Counted from the first letter of the stretch, positions 45,841 through 58,096 are shown. The stretch is 64,000 nt of DNA from Aralia elata (GCA_034770075.1 JAVJAP010000339.1:682001-746000), one strand, 5' to 3'. Translations and numbers: made by a program. Notes: a model not told the origin generated them from the letters alone.

Positions 45841-47708
45841 ACCTGGCTGGCTCAATGTCCCCATTGCAAATAATGAAAAAAATACAAAAAACTAAAATAT
45901 TATTAACTTAATAAAATCATCCACTACATAATCATTCATTATCTTTACAATTAACCATCTAAAGATACCACAGTTCTTCAATCAAAGTATATATCTACAT
46001 ATATAGAGAGAGTACACTTCATAATTTCGTCCCTTGTCTTCCGTAAACGTAGCACGAAAATTTGATACCCAGTATTGTAAGGCAGGTCGTAGAAGCACTC
46101 TTCCTGCACATATTTAAAAATAATAGCAAGTCAGAAAAATGAAGCAAATAGGTCACTAGAGGCACTTAATTGCAAAATCAAAGACAATAGAGTTGCTATG
46201 TGGTACTAATGTACACCGTATTGCTCATAAGCAGAAAAAGACAAATAGGCAATCACAATATCTTTTGCTACAAATCCAAATAGAAAAAGGACATTCAGTG
46301 CGATTATATGATTGCTCTGTTACAAGAAAAAATTGGAATCTTAATCGGCCATTTCATGAATTAATTTCAATAAGCATAGTGGTAAATATATTTTCTGTTA
46401 CATGACTTGTAGATTATTATTATATGTTGACCTCAAGTCAGAATTCAGTCACATTCAACAACCACAAGCATCACACAATCTTAAATACCATCACACAATC
46501 TTAAATAACAATGTTTAGATTTCTATATAGAAAGGACAACAATTATGGAAATGTTGAGGCTATTAGTCAATGTGGAAAAACTTTTCTTGAGACGACAAAT
46601 TTCCATACAGTATATGCCCCAAAGATGCTAGCTATAATCACAGACATCATAGATTTAATTACACATGAATTCGTATTGATTGCTATTATATTATTTATAA
46701 TCCATGAACAGGTCTATTAACCTAATTAGAAATTAATAAATAATAGACTTTCAGGACAAGATCTAGAAATAAACCAATACCAACTTTATTGTTCACCTGA
46801 ATTGTTTAAACTTTTACGCTACCGTGTGACAATATCAGGGTATCCTGCACCTCAACTTATTGATTTCTGGAGAAACATTATCATACCTAAGCAAAAAGTA
46901 ACTTGCATTAAGAATTCAAAGTGAATACTCTGACAACAACCTGACCAAATAGAACAATACTTCATGAATTCGCAATTTTACATTTAAGGCTATACAACAT
47001 AAGCAGGCTCTTCAAGTTTCCTGAATACTGCTCACTATTGCATGATGAACTTCTTTCCCTCCAGTAAGACAAAACCTTCATGTTCAAACATATAGTATCT
47101 CATACTGCCGTATGCTCAAACTAGAGAACTTATTTCCACAAATTCCTGGTCAAGCTGCAGGCAAGAATGCAAAATACAAAAGTAAGCATGCTTACCCAAA
47201 CAACACAAGGAGTAGACAAACTTCCTCCTCATTTGGTGCTTGAAGAATCTGAATCAAGCAAAAGAGTTCCTACTGTTGAGTTCTGTATTCAACAAAAGCC
47301 CAAAATAAAATTTGACCATAAAAATGCATCAAGGAAACTTGAGAATCTTGTAAAATGTCTACAAATACTGACCAGGCAAACCAAAACACTCCAGTCGTTC
47401 CTCAATTATGTACTTGATTTCAGATAAGATATCTGAAGATAAACGGAACAGAAAAAACATTATACTCATGAGATTTACAACTCATGCTTAGAGCTTCCAC
47501 CTCTCACTTACTTACTACCTCATTTCCTCTGACACCTTTGAAAACACTTTGAAATTTGAAATTGCAAGTGCTAATCGTGACTGTCTTTACTAGTGCACGA
47601 CTCGGTTAAAAAAATGATAATATATATACTATTAAATCAACAATGCGAAATAAATGTGCTTTTAGTCGGCAAATATTTAGTACAAAAGACTATAACACAT
47701 TCTTGTAC
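45841..47708. other. Noncoding stretch, no supported gene
   Basis: AT-rich. An 86-codon plus-strand frame at 47167-47427 has no recognisable motif. A splice-like acceptor on the minus strand near 46105 precedes an open stretch (RPALQYWVSNFRATF) that could be a captured exon, but I cannot support it further. Confidence 0.35.
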
Positions 47709-47804
47709 CATTGAAATTATAATGCCCTCCAAAGCTTGACTGTAAAGAAAGACATCACGAAAATTCATCGGCTCACCCCCCAACTCATAGTCATAATACA
47801 GAAC
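47709..47804 (-). pseudogene. Internal exon of a conserved plant coiled-coil protein gene
   Basis: A 96-bp exon lies between a clean acceptor (TTTTGGCAG) and a donor (GTACAAG) on the minus strand, phase 0 at both sides. It encodes VLYYDYELGGEPMNFRDVF and then LYSQALEGIIISM. This strongly resembles a conserved stretch of a plant coiled-coil protein of unknown function (I recall At1g24560-like proteins with LYYDSDVGGEPMNFRDVF). The exon that should precede it in that family (a TVKRLEEAAV.. segment) was not found, and neither were the long downstream coiled-coil exons. The gene copy is therefore partial. Family identity is from memory. Confidence 0.6.
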
Positions 47805-48494
47805 CTGCCAAAATAAGCAAAGATTAAAAGAAAAAACTTCATCAAAAGGAGGCCATATATTTTTAGACATGTCAAAATCTCATAATAGATAATAGAAAAT
47901 TGAGGAACATCCATACCATAAGAATGCAACTCGTTTTTCGTGTAAAATTATAATAGAAATTTAATAATCCACCCAAAATGATATGCTTGTTCAGATTTTT
48001 TACTAATATAAGACACGCATGAGAGACCAAATAAGAATTCAGGTATCCCGCCTGCTCTGTTAGAGAGAATAGAGAGAGAATAGCTCAACACGAAAGGGGG
48101 AACAACACTGACGCACTCAAAATCAAAGCTTTGGTACCCCACCATTCTGTTCCAGATTTTACTTGCTTCTAACCCTAATCTGAAGAATAACGTTATAGCA
48201 TAAAACTGTAGTAGCTGGGGTGACATTCTCTTTTGATTCTCTTCTTATATACTTATATACTTGATTACTTGTCAAAAAATAATAACATAATTATAGTACG
48301 TCAAATATACTTCCTCAGTTCCCAAAAGGAAGAAGAAAAAAAAGTATATTAAAGAAAAAAAATAAAAAAACTCCATTCAATACTGAATTCTTTAAGGAAA
48401 GTTTAGACTTTTAAATTATCATTTACCATTCATTAATTTGAGATGTTACAAACTACCAAATAAACTTGTTCAAATTATCAAAAAACAGAGAAAT
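47805..48494. other. Intron-like DNA, no exon recognised
   Basis: No convincing coding stretch with splice sites on either strand. Confidence 0.35.
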
Positions 48495-48575
48495 TTAAGC
48501 TTCTTTTGTAACTTCCTGAACAATCTCGCGACTTGGCAAGATAGTCCATGAGGAATTTGCTTTAGGAGGGCAAGC
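48495..48575 (-). pseudogene. Possible terminal exon of an unidentified gene
   Basis: After an acceptor CAATGATGCAG on the minus strand an open stretch reads ACPPKANSSWTILPSREIVQ then EVTKEA and a stop. It is in phase with the first exon at 49623-49772 but does not match the family that exon belongs to. It may be a fragment of a second gene. Product unknown. Confidence 0.35.
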
Positions 48576-49622
48576 CTGCATCATTGACAAAAAACCAAGG
48601 TGAACCTCATCTAGTTTATAGACTTTTTCTCTTCTTGTTTCTTTTATAGAATCGAAGTAAACTTGCAGTCTTAAAAACAAAAGCTTCATGATAAATTTAA
48701 AATATATATTGTGAACTTATTCATTTCCATGAACCTAAATTGGGGATTGACTGGAGCTACACTTGTATGGTTATACCATTAAATTTAGCTGAAAAGGGCC
48801 ACCATTATCACTGCACATAATACTATACAAAATTCAAATGGCTCCATTCAAATTTAGGGGTAAACCAGACAGGCTTTGAGGATCACTATTACGAGGTCTA
48901 CCACAACACTAGTATACCAACAATACTATGGTAATTACCCAATTCAAATTAACACCAGTTCCACCTTCTCTTGGGTCATAAAAACTATTTAACATTTTCC
49001 AACAGAAACAACTGGCCATGAATGAAGAGCTAGCTATCCTCTTACCTATAAACTCCAAATAAAAAAGATATTCAAAGCTACGCCTCTAATACAACTATAG
49101 AACAACTAAAATTCTATATCAGCAAAAAACTTGGTAATGAGTGATTTTGCAAATATAATCAGCAAAAAATTGCAAGTGCATTTTTTAAAATGTATTCACT
49201 TTTAAGTTTTAACTAAATAGAACAAGCTTATCACCAAACTACTAACACATATAAAAGTTATAGCATGAGTATAATAAGTTCCAAACTAATTCACCAAAGA
49301 TTTGAACTTGGAGGACCTATATTAGTAGCTAATTAAAGAACTTGTAATTACAGCACTAGTTAAACAAAAAGGAAAATTCAATTTCAAAACTTACAAATTA
49401 AAAACCCAAGTCTTTTACCGAATTTGTTACCTACAATAGAACATGCATAAATATCCCAAATATCCATATCCCAACTTATACCCAAAAAATTGCAAAAATA
49501 AAATATTAAATCATTGTCTAATACCATATGAATCACCAAAAAAGTGCTCAATATTCATAGCACATAGTAGTAAATATTAAATTGAAATGAACCAAACACA
49601 GGAAATTAAAAACTAAGCTTAC

Positions 49623-49772
49623 AATGCGATCTTGGAGAAGTTTGGCGCCCTCAGCCACAGCTTGACCGACTTGATAGACAACGGAATCGGCATAGCTCTT
49701 GACAGCACGAGTGAGGTTGTTCTTATTCCCAGCCTCCACCGCTTTATTCACCGCCGTCCGCAACCACGACAT
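49623..49772 (-). pseudogene. First exon of the conserved coiled-coil protein gene
   Basis: The 50-codon exon starts at ATG 49772 and ends at donor ATT|GTAAGC, phase 0. It encodes MSWLRTAVNKAVEAGNKNNL and ends VAEGAKLLQDRI. This is the start I recall for the same plant coiled-coil family as the exon at 47709-47804. Same strand and correct order support a single parent gene. The region between lacks the expected second exon. With the CACTA-type ends outside, a captured and rearranged copy is one explanation; a real gene truncated by insertions is the other. Confidence 0.62.
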
Positions 49773-50319
49773 TTTTCCAGCAACAAACTGTCGTTGCCCT
49801 CTTTTTATTGTTCCTTCTTAGGGCTAAATAGATAAGATTACTGAGATATAATTATTTGTATAAATGTATATGTATATGTAAATATAGAGAGAGAAAATGA
49901 GATGACTGAGAAAAACTTGTCAATTTGTGGTAGTGACAGATAAAGGGAGAGAGAAAAAGGAAAGAATTTTGCATGCAACTGCAAGGTGTTCTGACTTCTG
50001 AGGGGTTTTGGACAGTTCGCGATTTGGCAAAATGGGGGAGAGGTGGCGACAGTAGAGAACTTGGGTAGAGATGGTGCAGATCTAGATCTAGATCTAGATC
50101 TAGATGGAAGGGTTTGTTTGGTGCAGATCTAGATGGAACTCGTCATATCTGTTTTTTATTATTTTGTTTTTGTGTTTGGCAGATGAGTATGGAGAGTTGG
50201 GACACATCATATCTCCTTGCACATCAAACCAACAACTCTCCCCTATAATTTATCATACAAACTCATTTTTTCTCAGTATCCTAATAACATTTAAATTGTA
50301 TTTTTTTATTAATTATATT

Positions 50320-50350
<31 letters not shown>

Positions 50351-51045
50351 TCTAATTATATATATATAAATAAGTTTTCATCATTGTTCAGAAGTAGATA
50401 AGGATAATCAATGTAATAAAGTCATTTAAAGTGAAGGGTCAAAATCATTTATTATTCATTATTCGTAGAAGGTATGTATATATCAATATTATAAAGTCGG
50501 CCACTTTTTAGACGGTTACTTTTAGTGTTCATAATTAATTTGTGTAACTCTGTCACAAAAAAAATGCTCAATAACTCCATCAATAATATTGATATTACTT
50601 ATCCAAATACTTAAATTATATCATTCAGATATTCGTAAACGTATGATTTGTACCTCTATATAATTCTAAAAATATTTATGTATATACGTATACCACATAT
50701 AGTTATAATTTTAAACTTTAGTTAATGTAATTAAAATAATTAACATGTACCTTTAATAGAATATATACTTAAAATTTTAAAAATTATTTTATATTAATTT
50801 AATATCTATCTTTAAAATTAGAAATATTTTTGTGAAAATATATCATTGATGCTCTAAGATTTACTTCAAGCAAAGTAATGAAGAATTTTTCCCTAACAAA
50901 ATAATTGTCACTAATTACATATTGTGAATAAAATTTATTTCATAAATAAATATTTTCTTCATTAGTCCCTCACAAAAAGGCTTATTTGGGAAGGAAACAA
51001 TTCACTCACAAAATTTCCTTCGCAAGAGCCCCAATTTCTTGTAGT
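49773..51045. other. Upstream region of the coiled-coil exon, with hexamer and TA repeats
   Basis: Includes an AGATCT hexamer repeat (about 50079-50105) with a second short copy near 50125, roughly 310-350 bases upstream of the minus-strand ATG, and a (TA)n microsatellite (about 50324-50350). It otherwise holds AT-rich DNA leading to the CACTA-type terminus at 51046. No gene seen. Confidence 0.5.
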
Positions 51046-51046
51046 G

Positions 51047-52970
51047 AGCACACATATGCATATACTTAAATAAATAATAAAACAAACAAGTAGAATTCAA
51101 TTATGACTCAAACAAACATATACACTTTTGACCAATTTTTAATGAAGTATGTTATTAGTAATATAATTTTACGAAAAAAAACCAAAAAATATTAATAACA
51201 TTTTATCGGTCCATAAAATTAAAACAAAAGATTATAACAACTTTCATTAAATTGGTTACTAATTTATTAAAGAAAAATCAAACGAATAACTGTACTCTCA
51301 AAAATTATAAAATGGTCATTATTTTTAATTTCCGTCCGAAAAAACGGACGGAATGCTGACTGTGCACATTTTTGTTGACGTGGAGCTGGGCTTGCCATGC
51401 TTAAAAATTATTTAAAAAAAATGTTGCTCATGAGTGTTGAACTCTAGACCTCTACACACTAGAAACCTTATATTCCAACAAAAGCCACTGAACCAACTAC
51501 CTATCATGCTAAAATTTATGTAACACTAATATTTAAACCACCTAGCATCGTTTCTATGCATGTGAGAATGAGATAATACACTTTTTGGCCACTATACTAG
51601 GAATTGTAATAATAATAATAATAATAATAGTAATAATTATAATAATTGTAATAATTATTATTGTATTAATAATAATAAATTTTAAATACTTAAAATGATA
51701 ATAATAATAATTAAAATACCCTAAAATAATATAAAGCAGTTACAAATTAAATACCCTAAATATAAAATTACATTCAAAGTTTTTTTAACCACTGAATCAA
51801 AATTTATTTTATTTTTTTTGTACTAGTCACGTGGGTATCAATGTTTTTCAAGTAAAATTTATAATTTTGACAGATTTTTCTTTTTATTGTTATAGGACTC
51901 GATCAAATTAAATTTAAATTTAAAAAAACCCATGGGTAAGGATAAGAATCGATCTAATAAATTACAAAGATGAGTTTATTAGCGAATAACAAATATTTAT
52001 AATAGAAAGATTTGTCAAAGTTCAATAATACTAATAATTGTAATAATAATAATACCTGTAATAATTAAAATAATAATAATAATAATTATTATTGTTTTAT
52101 TATTATTTAAAATTTTAATTATCGCATTGGTAAACACTTTTGTCTTGTGGTGAATATAAATTGTAATATAAATACATTATATTTTTATAGTAGTAAATTT
52201 ACTTTTAATAACACTTTTTAAGTAACTTACAATATCGACTATTTTTTTTAATAAACTATAAAGTAAATAACTTTACATACGTTAAAACTCTAAAATTTCA
52301 TACATTAATCATGACAAAAAAAAGAGAAAAAAAAGATAGTAGCTCTCTTTTGTAGAATATACCATAAATGTCAAAACAATATTCATATGTTCTACAAAAA
52401 AAGTTAAGCTTGAGTTTGTTCTTTAATTTATAATATACTACAACTCAAATTGTAATGTAATTAATATTTTAATAGAAATTTTATTCTTAATAAGAATTTT
52501 TAAGTAATTTACAATATTAATTGTATTAATTAAAATATTAAGTTACAAAAACATAAATTTTAAAATATTGTAAATGACAATAAACAAAATTATAATAATT
52601 ATAATTTTATAAATGTTAAAATATTACTTTTTCTACAAAAGAGTTATATTTCAGTTTGTTATAATTAATTTATGATATTTTAAAATTTAAATTTAGATTT
52701 ATGTTTAAGTTTTTGAAAAAATAATTTTACATATAATTAATATTACTTCTAAAACAATTTTTTTTTATAAATGTTATCAAACTCTTTTTTCGGAACAAAG
52801 TCCCCAATTTAAGAGTTGTGTGCGTGCTCAGGAAAAAGAGCAAGGCATGAAACAAGACCAATTTGGGTTTCTCATCTTTTTAGGAGTTTTTAATCCACAA
52901 CTCAAAAGATCAAATTCTAATTTGTTGGAACCCTAACTGAGTTTGATCCCAAAGAGCTTCGATTTCAAAC
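51047..52970. other. AT-rich intergenic DNA with ATT microsatellites
   Basis: Holds (TAA)n/(ATT)n tracts near 51608-51660 and 52035-52095 and a hairpin TCCGTCCGAAAAAACGGACG near 51332. No coding region was found. The last 170 bases could be the 5' UTR of the Di19-like exon. Confidence 0.5.
51408..51512 (-). repeat. tRNA-like stretch, possible degraded SINE head
   Basis: On the minus strand a box-A-like GTAGTTGGTTCAGTGG is followed about 50 bases later by a box-B-like GTCTAGAGTTCAACACTC. The arrangement resembles a tRNA-derived polymerase III promoter. No cloverleaf can be drawn by eye, and no second copy was seen. Confidence 0.3.
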
Positions 52971-53046
52971 ATGGACGCTGATTCGTGGAGCGTCGGTCTA
53001 TCTTCTGCTTCTAAGCGCTATTAATCCGCTCTTCAATTGCGATTTG
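52971..53046 (+). pseudogene. Di19-like first exon with a stop codon
   Basis: Starts ATG 52971 and reads MDADSWSVGLSSASKRY, a TAA, then SALQLRF, followed by a good donor (G|GTAAGC). The start of plant Di19 (drought-induced, zinc-binding nuclear protein) is MDxDSW..RLSSASKRYQSAL. The TAA therefore replaces the Gln codon, and Arg after SV has become Gly. The downstream exons with the zinc-binding domain were not found before the hAT-type element or the remorin exons. It is a relic exon or fragment. Confidence 0.72.
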
Positions 53047-53726
53047 GTAAGCTTAATTTTGTTAAATCTAGGTTTTTATAGTCATGTTTATATGTGAATT
53101 CCTTTATCCCCAAATTCATCTTCAACACTCAATTTCATTCGTATCGTGCTTTTATGTGTTTAACATTTCAATTAATTATTCTTTTTGTCTGCAAGGATAA
53201 TGATCAACCAATTCTTAATATTGTAGTATTGTACAATTTGTAGCAGTGTTTGTAGCAGAGACTTTATCACAACTTCATTGTGTCAAACTGTTATAGTACA
53301 TTAGAAATTTTCATATGCTCAAGGTCAAACTCATGAAATTAATAAGAACTTCCAATCAATTTCCTGTAAGTAGTGGCATCGGTTAATTTTATAGTCATGT
53401 TTATATGGGACAACATTTAGTGATTGTGTTTATGAATTAATTGGGTTTGATTATGTTCTCGGGGAAGAAGGTGTGCGTATGTGTGTAACACAATTGGATT
53501 TGGGGCTGAACCTAAATCATCCGCATCTGTATCTCTTTCCTTATCCTTCAATATTGAGTATTTGATTTTCAGTCTTAGATATTGTGTAGGTCTCAACTGT
53601 TGCAATTAATTGTGTAGTTTCGGAGTTCCAAAATTGCTGTTAGTTGTTTAGGTTGCAATCAGGATGTTATTTCTCTGGGTATTACAATCAGAATGCTTAT
53701 TTTTCTTAATTAGAATATATGTTACT
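53047..53726 (+). other. Intron-like flank of the Di19 exon, no exon recognised
   Basis: AT-rich with normal intron composition. I found no second Di19 exon. Confidence 0.4.
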
Positions 53727-53734
53727 CATTTAAA

Positions 53735-54148
53735 CAATGTTCTAAAAGGTGCTAGGCGGGAGGCGGGCGGCCGGGGGGGGCCTAGCGCCTAGGGGGCCTA
53801 GGCGGGGACTAGGCGGGATTTTTTATTTTAAGCCAATTTTAATATTTTATCTTACATTTATCCAAACAAAACAATAATATAAAGCAAAACAATCTATAAT
53901 AAAGATAATAAAGGCCTTTGCTTAAAGTTCAAACGCATATCAATATTGCCAATGTCAAAGTTCAAACACATAATTTGTTTAATTTTTTAAATTAATAAAT
54001 ATATTTTTAAGTAATTTATAATATTCATAATCATATTGATATAAAACAAATGAATTCATGTTAATTTTGAGTTTGAAATTGAATTTTTAAGAGTATTTTT
54101 GTATCATCATGCTTCAATGAAAACAATTGCTTCAAGGAATTAAAACAA

Positions 54149-54217
<69 letters not shown>

Positions 54218-54261
54218 TATACTAGTAACACTAATTCTATAATTTAATTCTTTCAAGTAAT

Positions 54262-54317
<56 letters not shown>

Positions 54318-55012
54318 GTACTTCTTCTCTCTAAAAAAATTTAAATAAACGTTATTTTTAAAAATTTAGTGTAAAGTTTATTGAATGAGACATTTGATAT
54401 TATTAATTATGAAATTATTTTTATTTTGTGTAATCTTCAAAATTGAGAACTTAGAGAAAATGACAAATACCATATGCTAAGTATGGCTAACATATCTTTA
54501 ACGTATTAGTTTTATTCATAAACACAAGATTGCTATTAAATAATAAAATTTCCAATTTCAAAAATTCAATTCAATATTAAAACTTAAAAAACTAAACATA
54601 AATTTAAGAATTATATTGAATTAAACTAAATATTACAAATGTATCATCATTTATGTAATTTGAAGTTGGTACAAGTTCAAAAAATTACAACTATAATAAA
54701 ATTATCCATTTTGACTTGATCTTATTCACTTCTTGTTGTGATTTGATATGCTACAACCTACATTATGATTATGGTAAAATCATTAGAAAAATAAATATAT
54801 CAAGATCTGATTTTGGTAGTTATTAAAAAAAAAATCTCCGCCTAGGCCCCGCCTTGCCCGCCTAGACCCGCCTAGGTCCCGCCTTTCCCGCCTAAACCCG
54901 CCTACCCGCCTAGCCCGCCTCGGCCGCCTAGGCGCCCGCCTAGCCCGCCTAGGCGCCGCCTAATTTCCTGGAGCGCTTTTTTCGCCGCCTTGGGCCTAGG
55001 CGAGGCGCCCAG

Positions 55013-55044
<32 letters not shown>

Positions 55045-55061
55045 CGCTTTTTAGAACACTG
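53735..55061. mobile_element. hAT-type non-autonomous transposon, 8-bp TSD CATTTAAA
   Basis: Ends CAATGTTCTAAAAGG (53735) and, on the minus strand, CAGTGTTCTAAAAAG (55061). Flanking duplications CATTTAAA are at 53727-53734 and 55062-55069. Both ends carry GC-rich arrays of the CCTAGGCG / CGCCTAGG type (53745-53815 and 54835-55050) in an otherwise AT-rich, 1327-bp element with two long (TA)n tracts (about 54152-54213 and 54266-54315). The 8-bp duplication and TIR form fit the hAT superfamily. No transposase. Confidence 0.88.
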
Positions 55062-55069
55062 CATTTAAA

Positions 55070-56521
55070 AACTCGCTTGTTCTTTCTCCTTTTTCTCATG
55101 GTTGGTGGAAGGAATCTGGTTATAGTTTTCATTGATCTTCCATGTTTATTACCTTTATCTTCCATATATTGATTGATTATGCATTATCTGCACTAGATAT
55201 AGTAAAGGTTTTATGTAATGTATGTCATTGTATAAATGTTCAGCGGCATTTGCCTGTCAACATGAATTAAATCACAACCACAACCAAAGCTGATTCATGT
55301 TTTGCTTCTCTGTTTTTGCATCTTAATCAAACGTTTTTTAACTTTATTGAGTTCTTTAACATTGTATTATTATGAATTTACCATTGTGTTTGCTTAATTC
55401 TTGAATACTTGTTGCGTTATATTATTATAAGTTTACCATCACTATTGCTTGAGCTTCTTATGAGGAAGAAATTGTAAGCAGAAACCTGGTGGACTGTCAT
55501 TAGCCACCTAAGTTCAATGCTCATGTTTACAGCATGAGCATGACTTCTATGCATTTTGGACTAGCTTTGGATTTGAAACCCTCTACAACAGATGTAGCTA
55601 CCATCAAGGTGATTGATTAATTTCTTGTCTATATTCTTTGCATATGAAACTGGGTACTGGTAGAAACAAATTCTCCATACTTCGGAGCTCTGCATGGTTT
55701 GGAGATGAGAAAATGCTTTTAGTAACTTAAGCATTGTTGAAGCTATAATAGTTGTGAGTGTTCTTATACAAACCATTGACCCCCATTTAAAAAGTTTGGT
55801 CGCTGTGAAAACATTATCATTCCCTCTCCCCCATAAACATCTATAACACACACACAACACAACACAACACAACACAACCCACACACTTCTGGTAACCAAG
55901 GGTGTTTGGACCTCTTAGAGCATAGGACTAATCCCTAGGGCACCGAAGTCACCCCACCAGTATACATCTAAGATGTATATACTTGTAAAAGAGAATATTA
56001 ATACGAGTGTACTTCCATCTTTTTGAGTACTGTTAGTTAAGAATGACCATTCAATTTATAAACTTCATATATCATATTTTTTTTCTTTCGTTCTCTCTCT
56101 CCCCCTCCCCCCTCCCCCTCCCCCCCCTTTAGCGTTCAGGGGATTCAAAATGAATACACTTGCCTGATAGTTTTTCAGACGCTTAGTTTTCATTAGCTTC
56201 ATCTTTGCCCAAAGTTTCATTTAGCAGTGATTATGGATTTTTTTCCATATTTTTGATGTATTGTTTTGATTTGCTCAAAGATGATAACTTTTAGAGAATA
56301 TACCCAATAATTCGCATTGAATTATCTCCCTTGGTTAATTAAAATGTGATAGGCTAATGAGTGAAAATATTGATGTGTTTATCTTATGGGCATCAGATAT
56401 TCATATCTGCCAAGTAAGAAGGTATGTTCATACTCAGAGAGTGCTTTTCCTCGAGTATGGATAAAAGATTACCATGATTTCTTCATTTTTTATATTCAAT
56501 ATATTCAAAATCAAGATACAG
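55070..56521. other. Region upstream of the remorin exons, no exon recognised
   Basis: Contains a CACAA/ACACA-rich tract near 55845-55885 and a C-rich tract near 56095-56132. A possible small exon ends at 56400 (SYLPSKK|GTATG) but is unsupported. Confidence 0.35.
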
Positions 56522-57470
56522 GCATGGGGGAAAACCATCAAAAAGCAAAGACCGAAGCTAAGATAAGGAAAATTGAGGTAAGGTGTATGCTTTTGCTACC
56601 AAACTATTAGTTTATATTTGTGTACACTTCAACACTTCCACTAAGGGTTCTAAGCACATTATAGCAGCAATAGCAGTGCAGCAGCACGACAACAACAACG
56701 TATTATAGAGTAGCAACACATACAGCAGCAACACAGACAAGGAAAGTATGGCCCAACCACAGACAAAGCAGCATCAGCACCAGCAGATAGAGCATCAAAA
56801 AACTAGCAGCAATAGCACACCCAGAAGCATGAGAGAAACCACTACAGCAGCCGAAAGACAAAAGCAGCAGACCCAAAAGAATAAAAAGACAACAGAGCCT
56901 AGCCAGATCATCACAAAACCAAATACAAAAACTCCTGAAATCAAGCAGTCCCACCACAACCACAACCCCAAAACCCACAGGCACAACCAAACTACCTGAC
57001 CAGCCCACCACTCGCAGCCCATCTCGCACCAAGCAACATGAAAAGGAAAGTACAAGACCCATAGCATCTAGAGCCAAAAAGCGACAGCTGCAACCATCCA
57101 AAGTCAGGAGAAGCAACAATAGACATATATAGGCATAAAACAGAGTCAGTGAGCAACAGCAGCAACAAACCATTTGAGAACCAACTCCAACATATGAAAA
57201 CAAGGAGGTAACTATTTGTATATGATAGGCCAATGAGCTTGAATCCACACCTCAATTATTTTGTATATGAAACATAATGACTAAGTATTTTACATTGCAA
57301 TGCTGAAAAAGTCAAATAACAACTTCACCGGACTAAACACACAAATGACAACCTTTCCCTCATCACTTTCAGGTAGATGTCGAAAGGATAAGGGGTCGAG
57401 CACATGATAAGCTTATGAACAAGCTAGCGGTTGCAAGGCACAAAGCTGAAGAGAAGCGGGCAGCAGCAGA
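56522..57470 (+). pseudogene. Remorin C-terminal exons, truncated by an LTR
   Basis: Two exons are visible. Exon A (56522-56577, acceptor ATACAG, donor GAG|GTAAGG) encodes ENHQKAKTEAKIRKIE. Exon B (57373-57470, acceptor TTTCAG) continues VDVERIRGRAHDKLMNKLAV then ARHKAEEKRAAA. The heptad-rich K/E/A pattern and the W/M-ENHQKAK..EA..RK(M/I)E block are the Remorin_C domain, which anchors plant remorins to membrane nanodomains as a coiled coil. Exon B stops within the last helix because an LTR begins at 57471. Exon A has five G's where the usual A-W-E-N-H codons need three, so it may be frameshifted. Earlier exons were not found. Confidence 0.78.
56578..57372 (+). other. Remorin intron with cryptic CAG/CAA repeats
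   Basis: A 795-bp intron joins the two exons. From 56640 to 57180 it is low-complexity, rich in CAGCAG, CAACAA and AAAACC. It gives a long minus-strand open frame (181 codons, Leu/Cys-rich) that I judge spurious. Confidence 0.65.
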
Positions 57471-58096
57471 TGTGATGTCCGGGAATTTTAGACTCTGTAC
57501 CAAGTTATTTTTTTTATATATATATAATTTTTGGACTTAATTGGATCCATGTAGGCATTATTATTTAATTATATAATTATATGGTCCAATAATTTTCCTT
57601 TGCATTAAAAGGGCTCACTAATAGTCTGAGTAAATTAGTGATTTAACCCTAAGAATTTATTGGCAAGAAAATTGGGGAAATTAAATAAATAATTTCATTT
57701 TATTATCGGATTAAATAATTCGAACGAGAAATTATTGTTGAAACAAATATTTTAAATAATTAATTAATTGAATTATTTATTTAATTTAAATATTAAAAAG
57801 GTAATGTTGTTAATTTAATTTGGGTCACTTTTCTTTTATTTAGATTGACCATTTCTTTTTATTTATTTCTGGATTGGACCCAAACTTTATAATAAGCTGA
57901 GCTCAAATTTTCTTTTAGGCCCAATTCCCTTATCATTGGGCTGCTTCTCCATTCATTAGCCGACCCAACTATTGGGTTAAGCCCAATTTAAATTACAGTC
58001 GGGTTGGACTAAATACACACCCGATCCATTTTCAACTAAATTGGGAAAGCCGGTTATTTGGTTTGAGATGCAACCAAGCAATTGAAATGGGGAACC

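Larger units (their letters stand above)
45016..51046. mobile_element. Candidate CACTA element carrying host gene fragments
   Basis: The left end CACTACAAAAAAATGGGGCT (45016) and the right end, read on the minus strand, CACTACAAGAAATTGGGGCT (51046), agree at 18 of 20 bases, including the inner GGGGCT. No transposase is visible between them. The interior holds exons of a coiled-coil gene and one unrelated exon, all on the minus strand. Against the pairing, the 3-bp flanks are AGA and AGC rather than identical, and the GCAACG subterminal array is seen only on the left. The two ends may therefore belong to different insertions. Confidence 0.45.

Noticed and set aside
47167..47427. 86-codon plus-strand frame
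   Set aside because: No motif, no splice or start context, and it lies in sequence antisense to the gene fragments.
55561..55899. 112-codon minus-strand frame
   Set aside because: It arises from the CACAA-rich tract and has no family resemblance.
56703..57248. 181-codon minus-strand frame rich in Leu, Cys and Val
   Set aside because: It is the shadow of a CAG/CAA-rich low-complexity intron; the opposite strand is also open and neither looks like a real protein.
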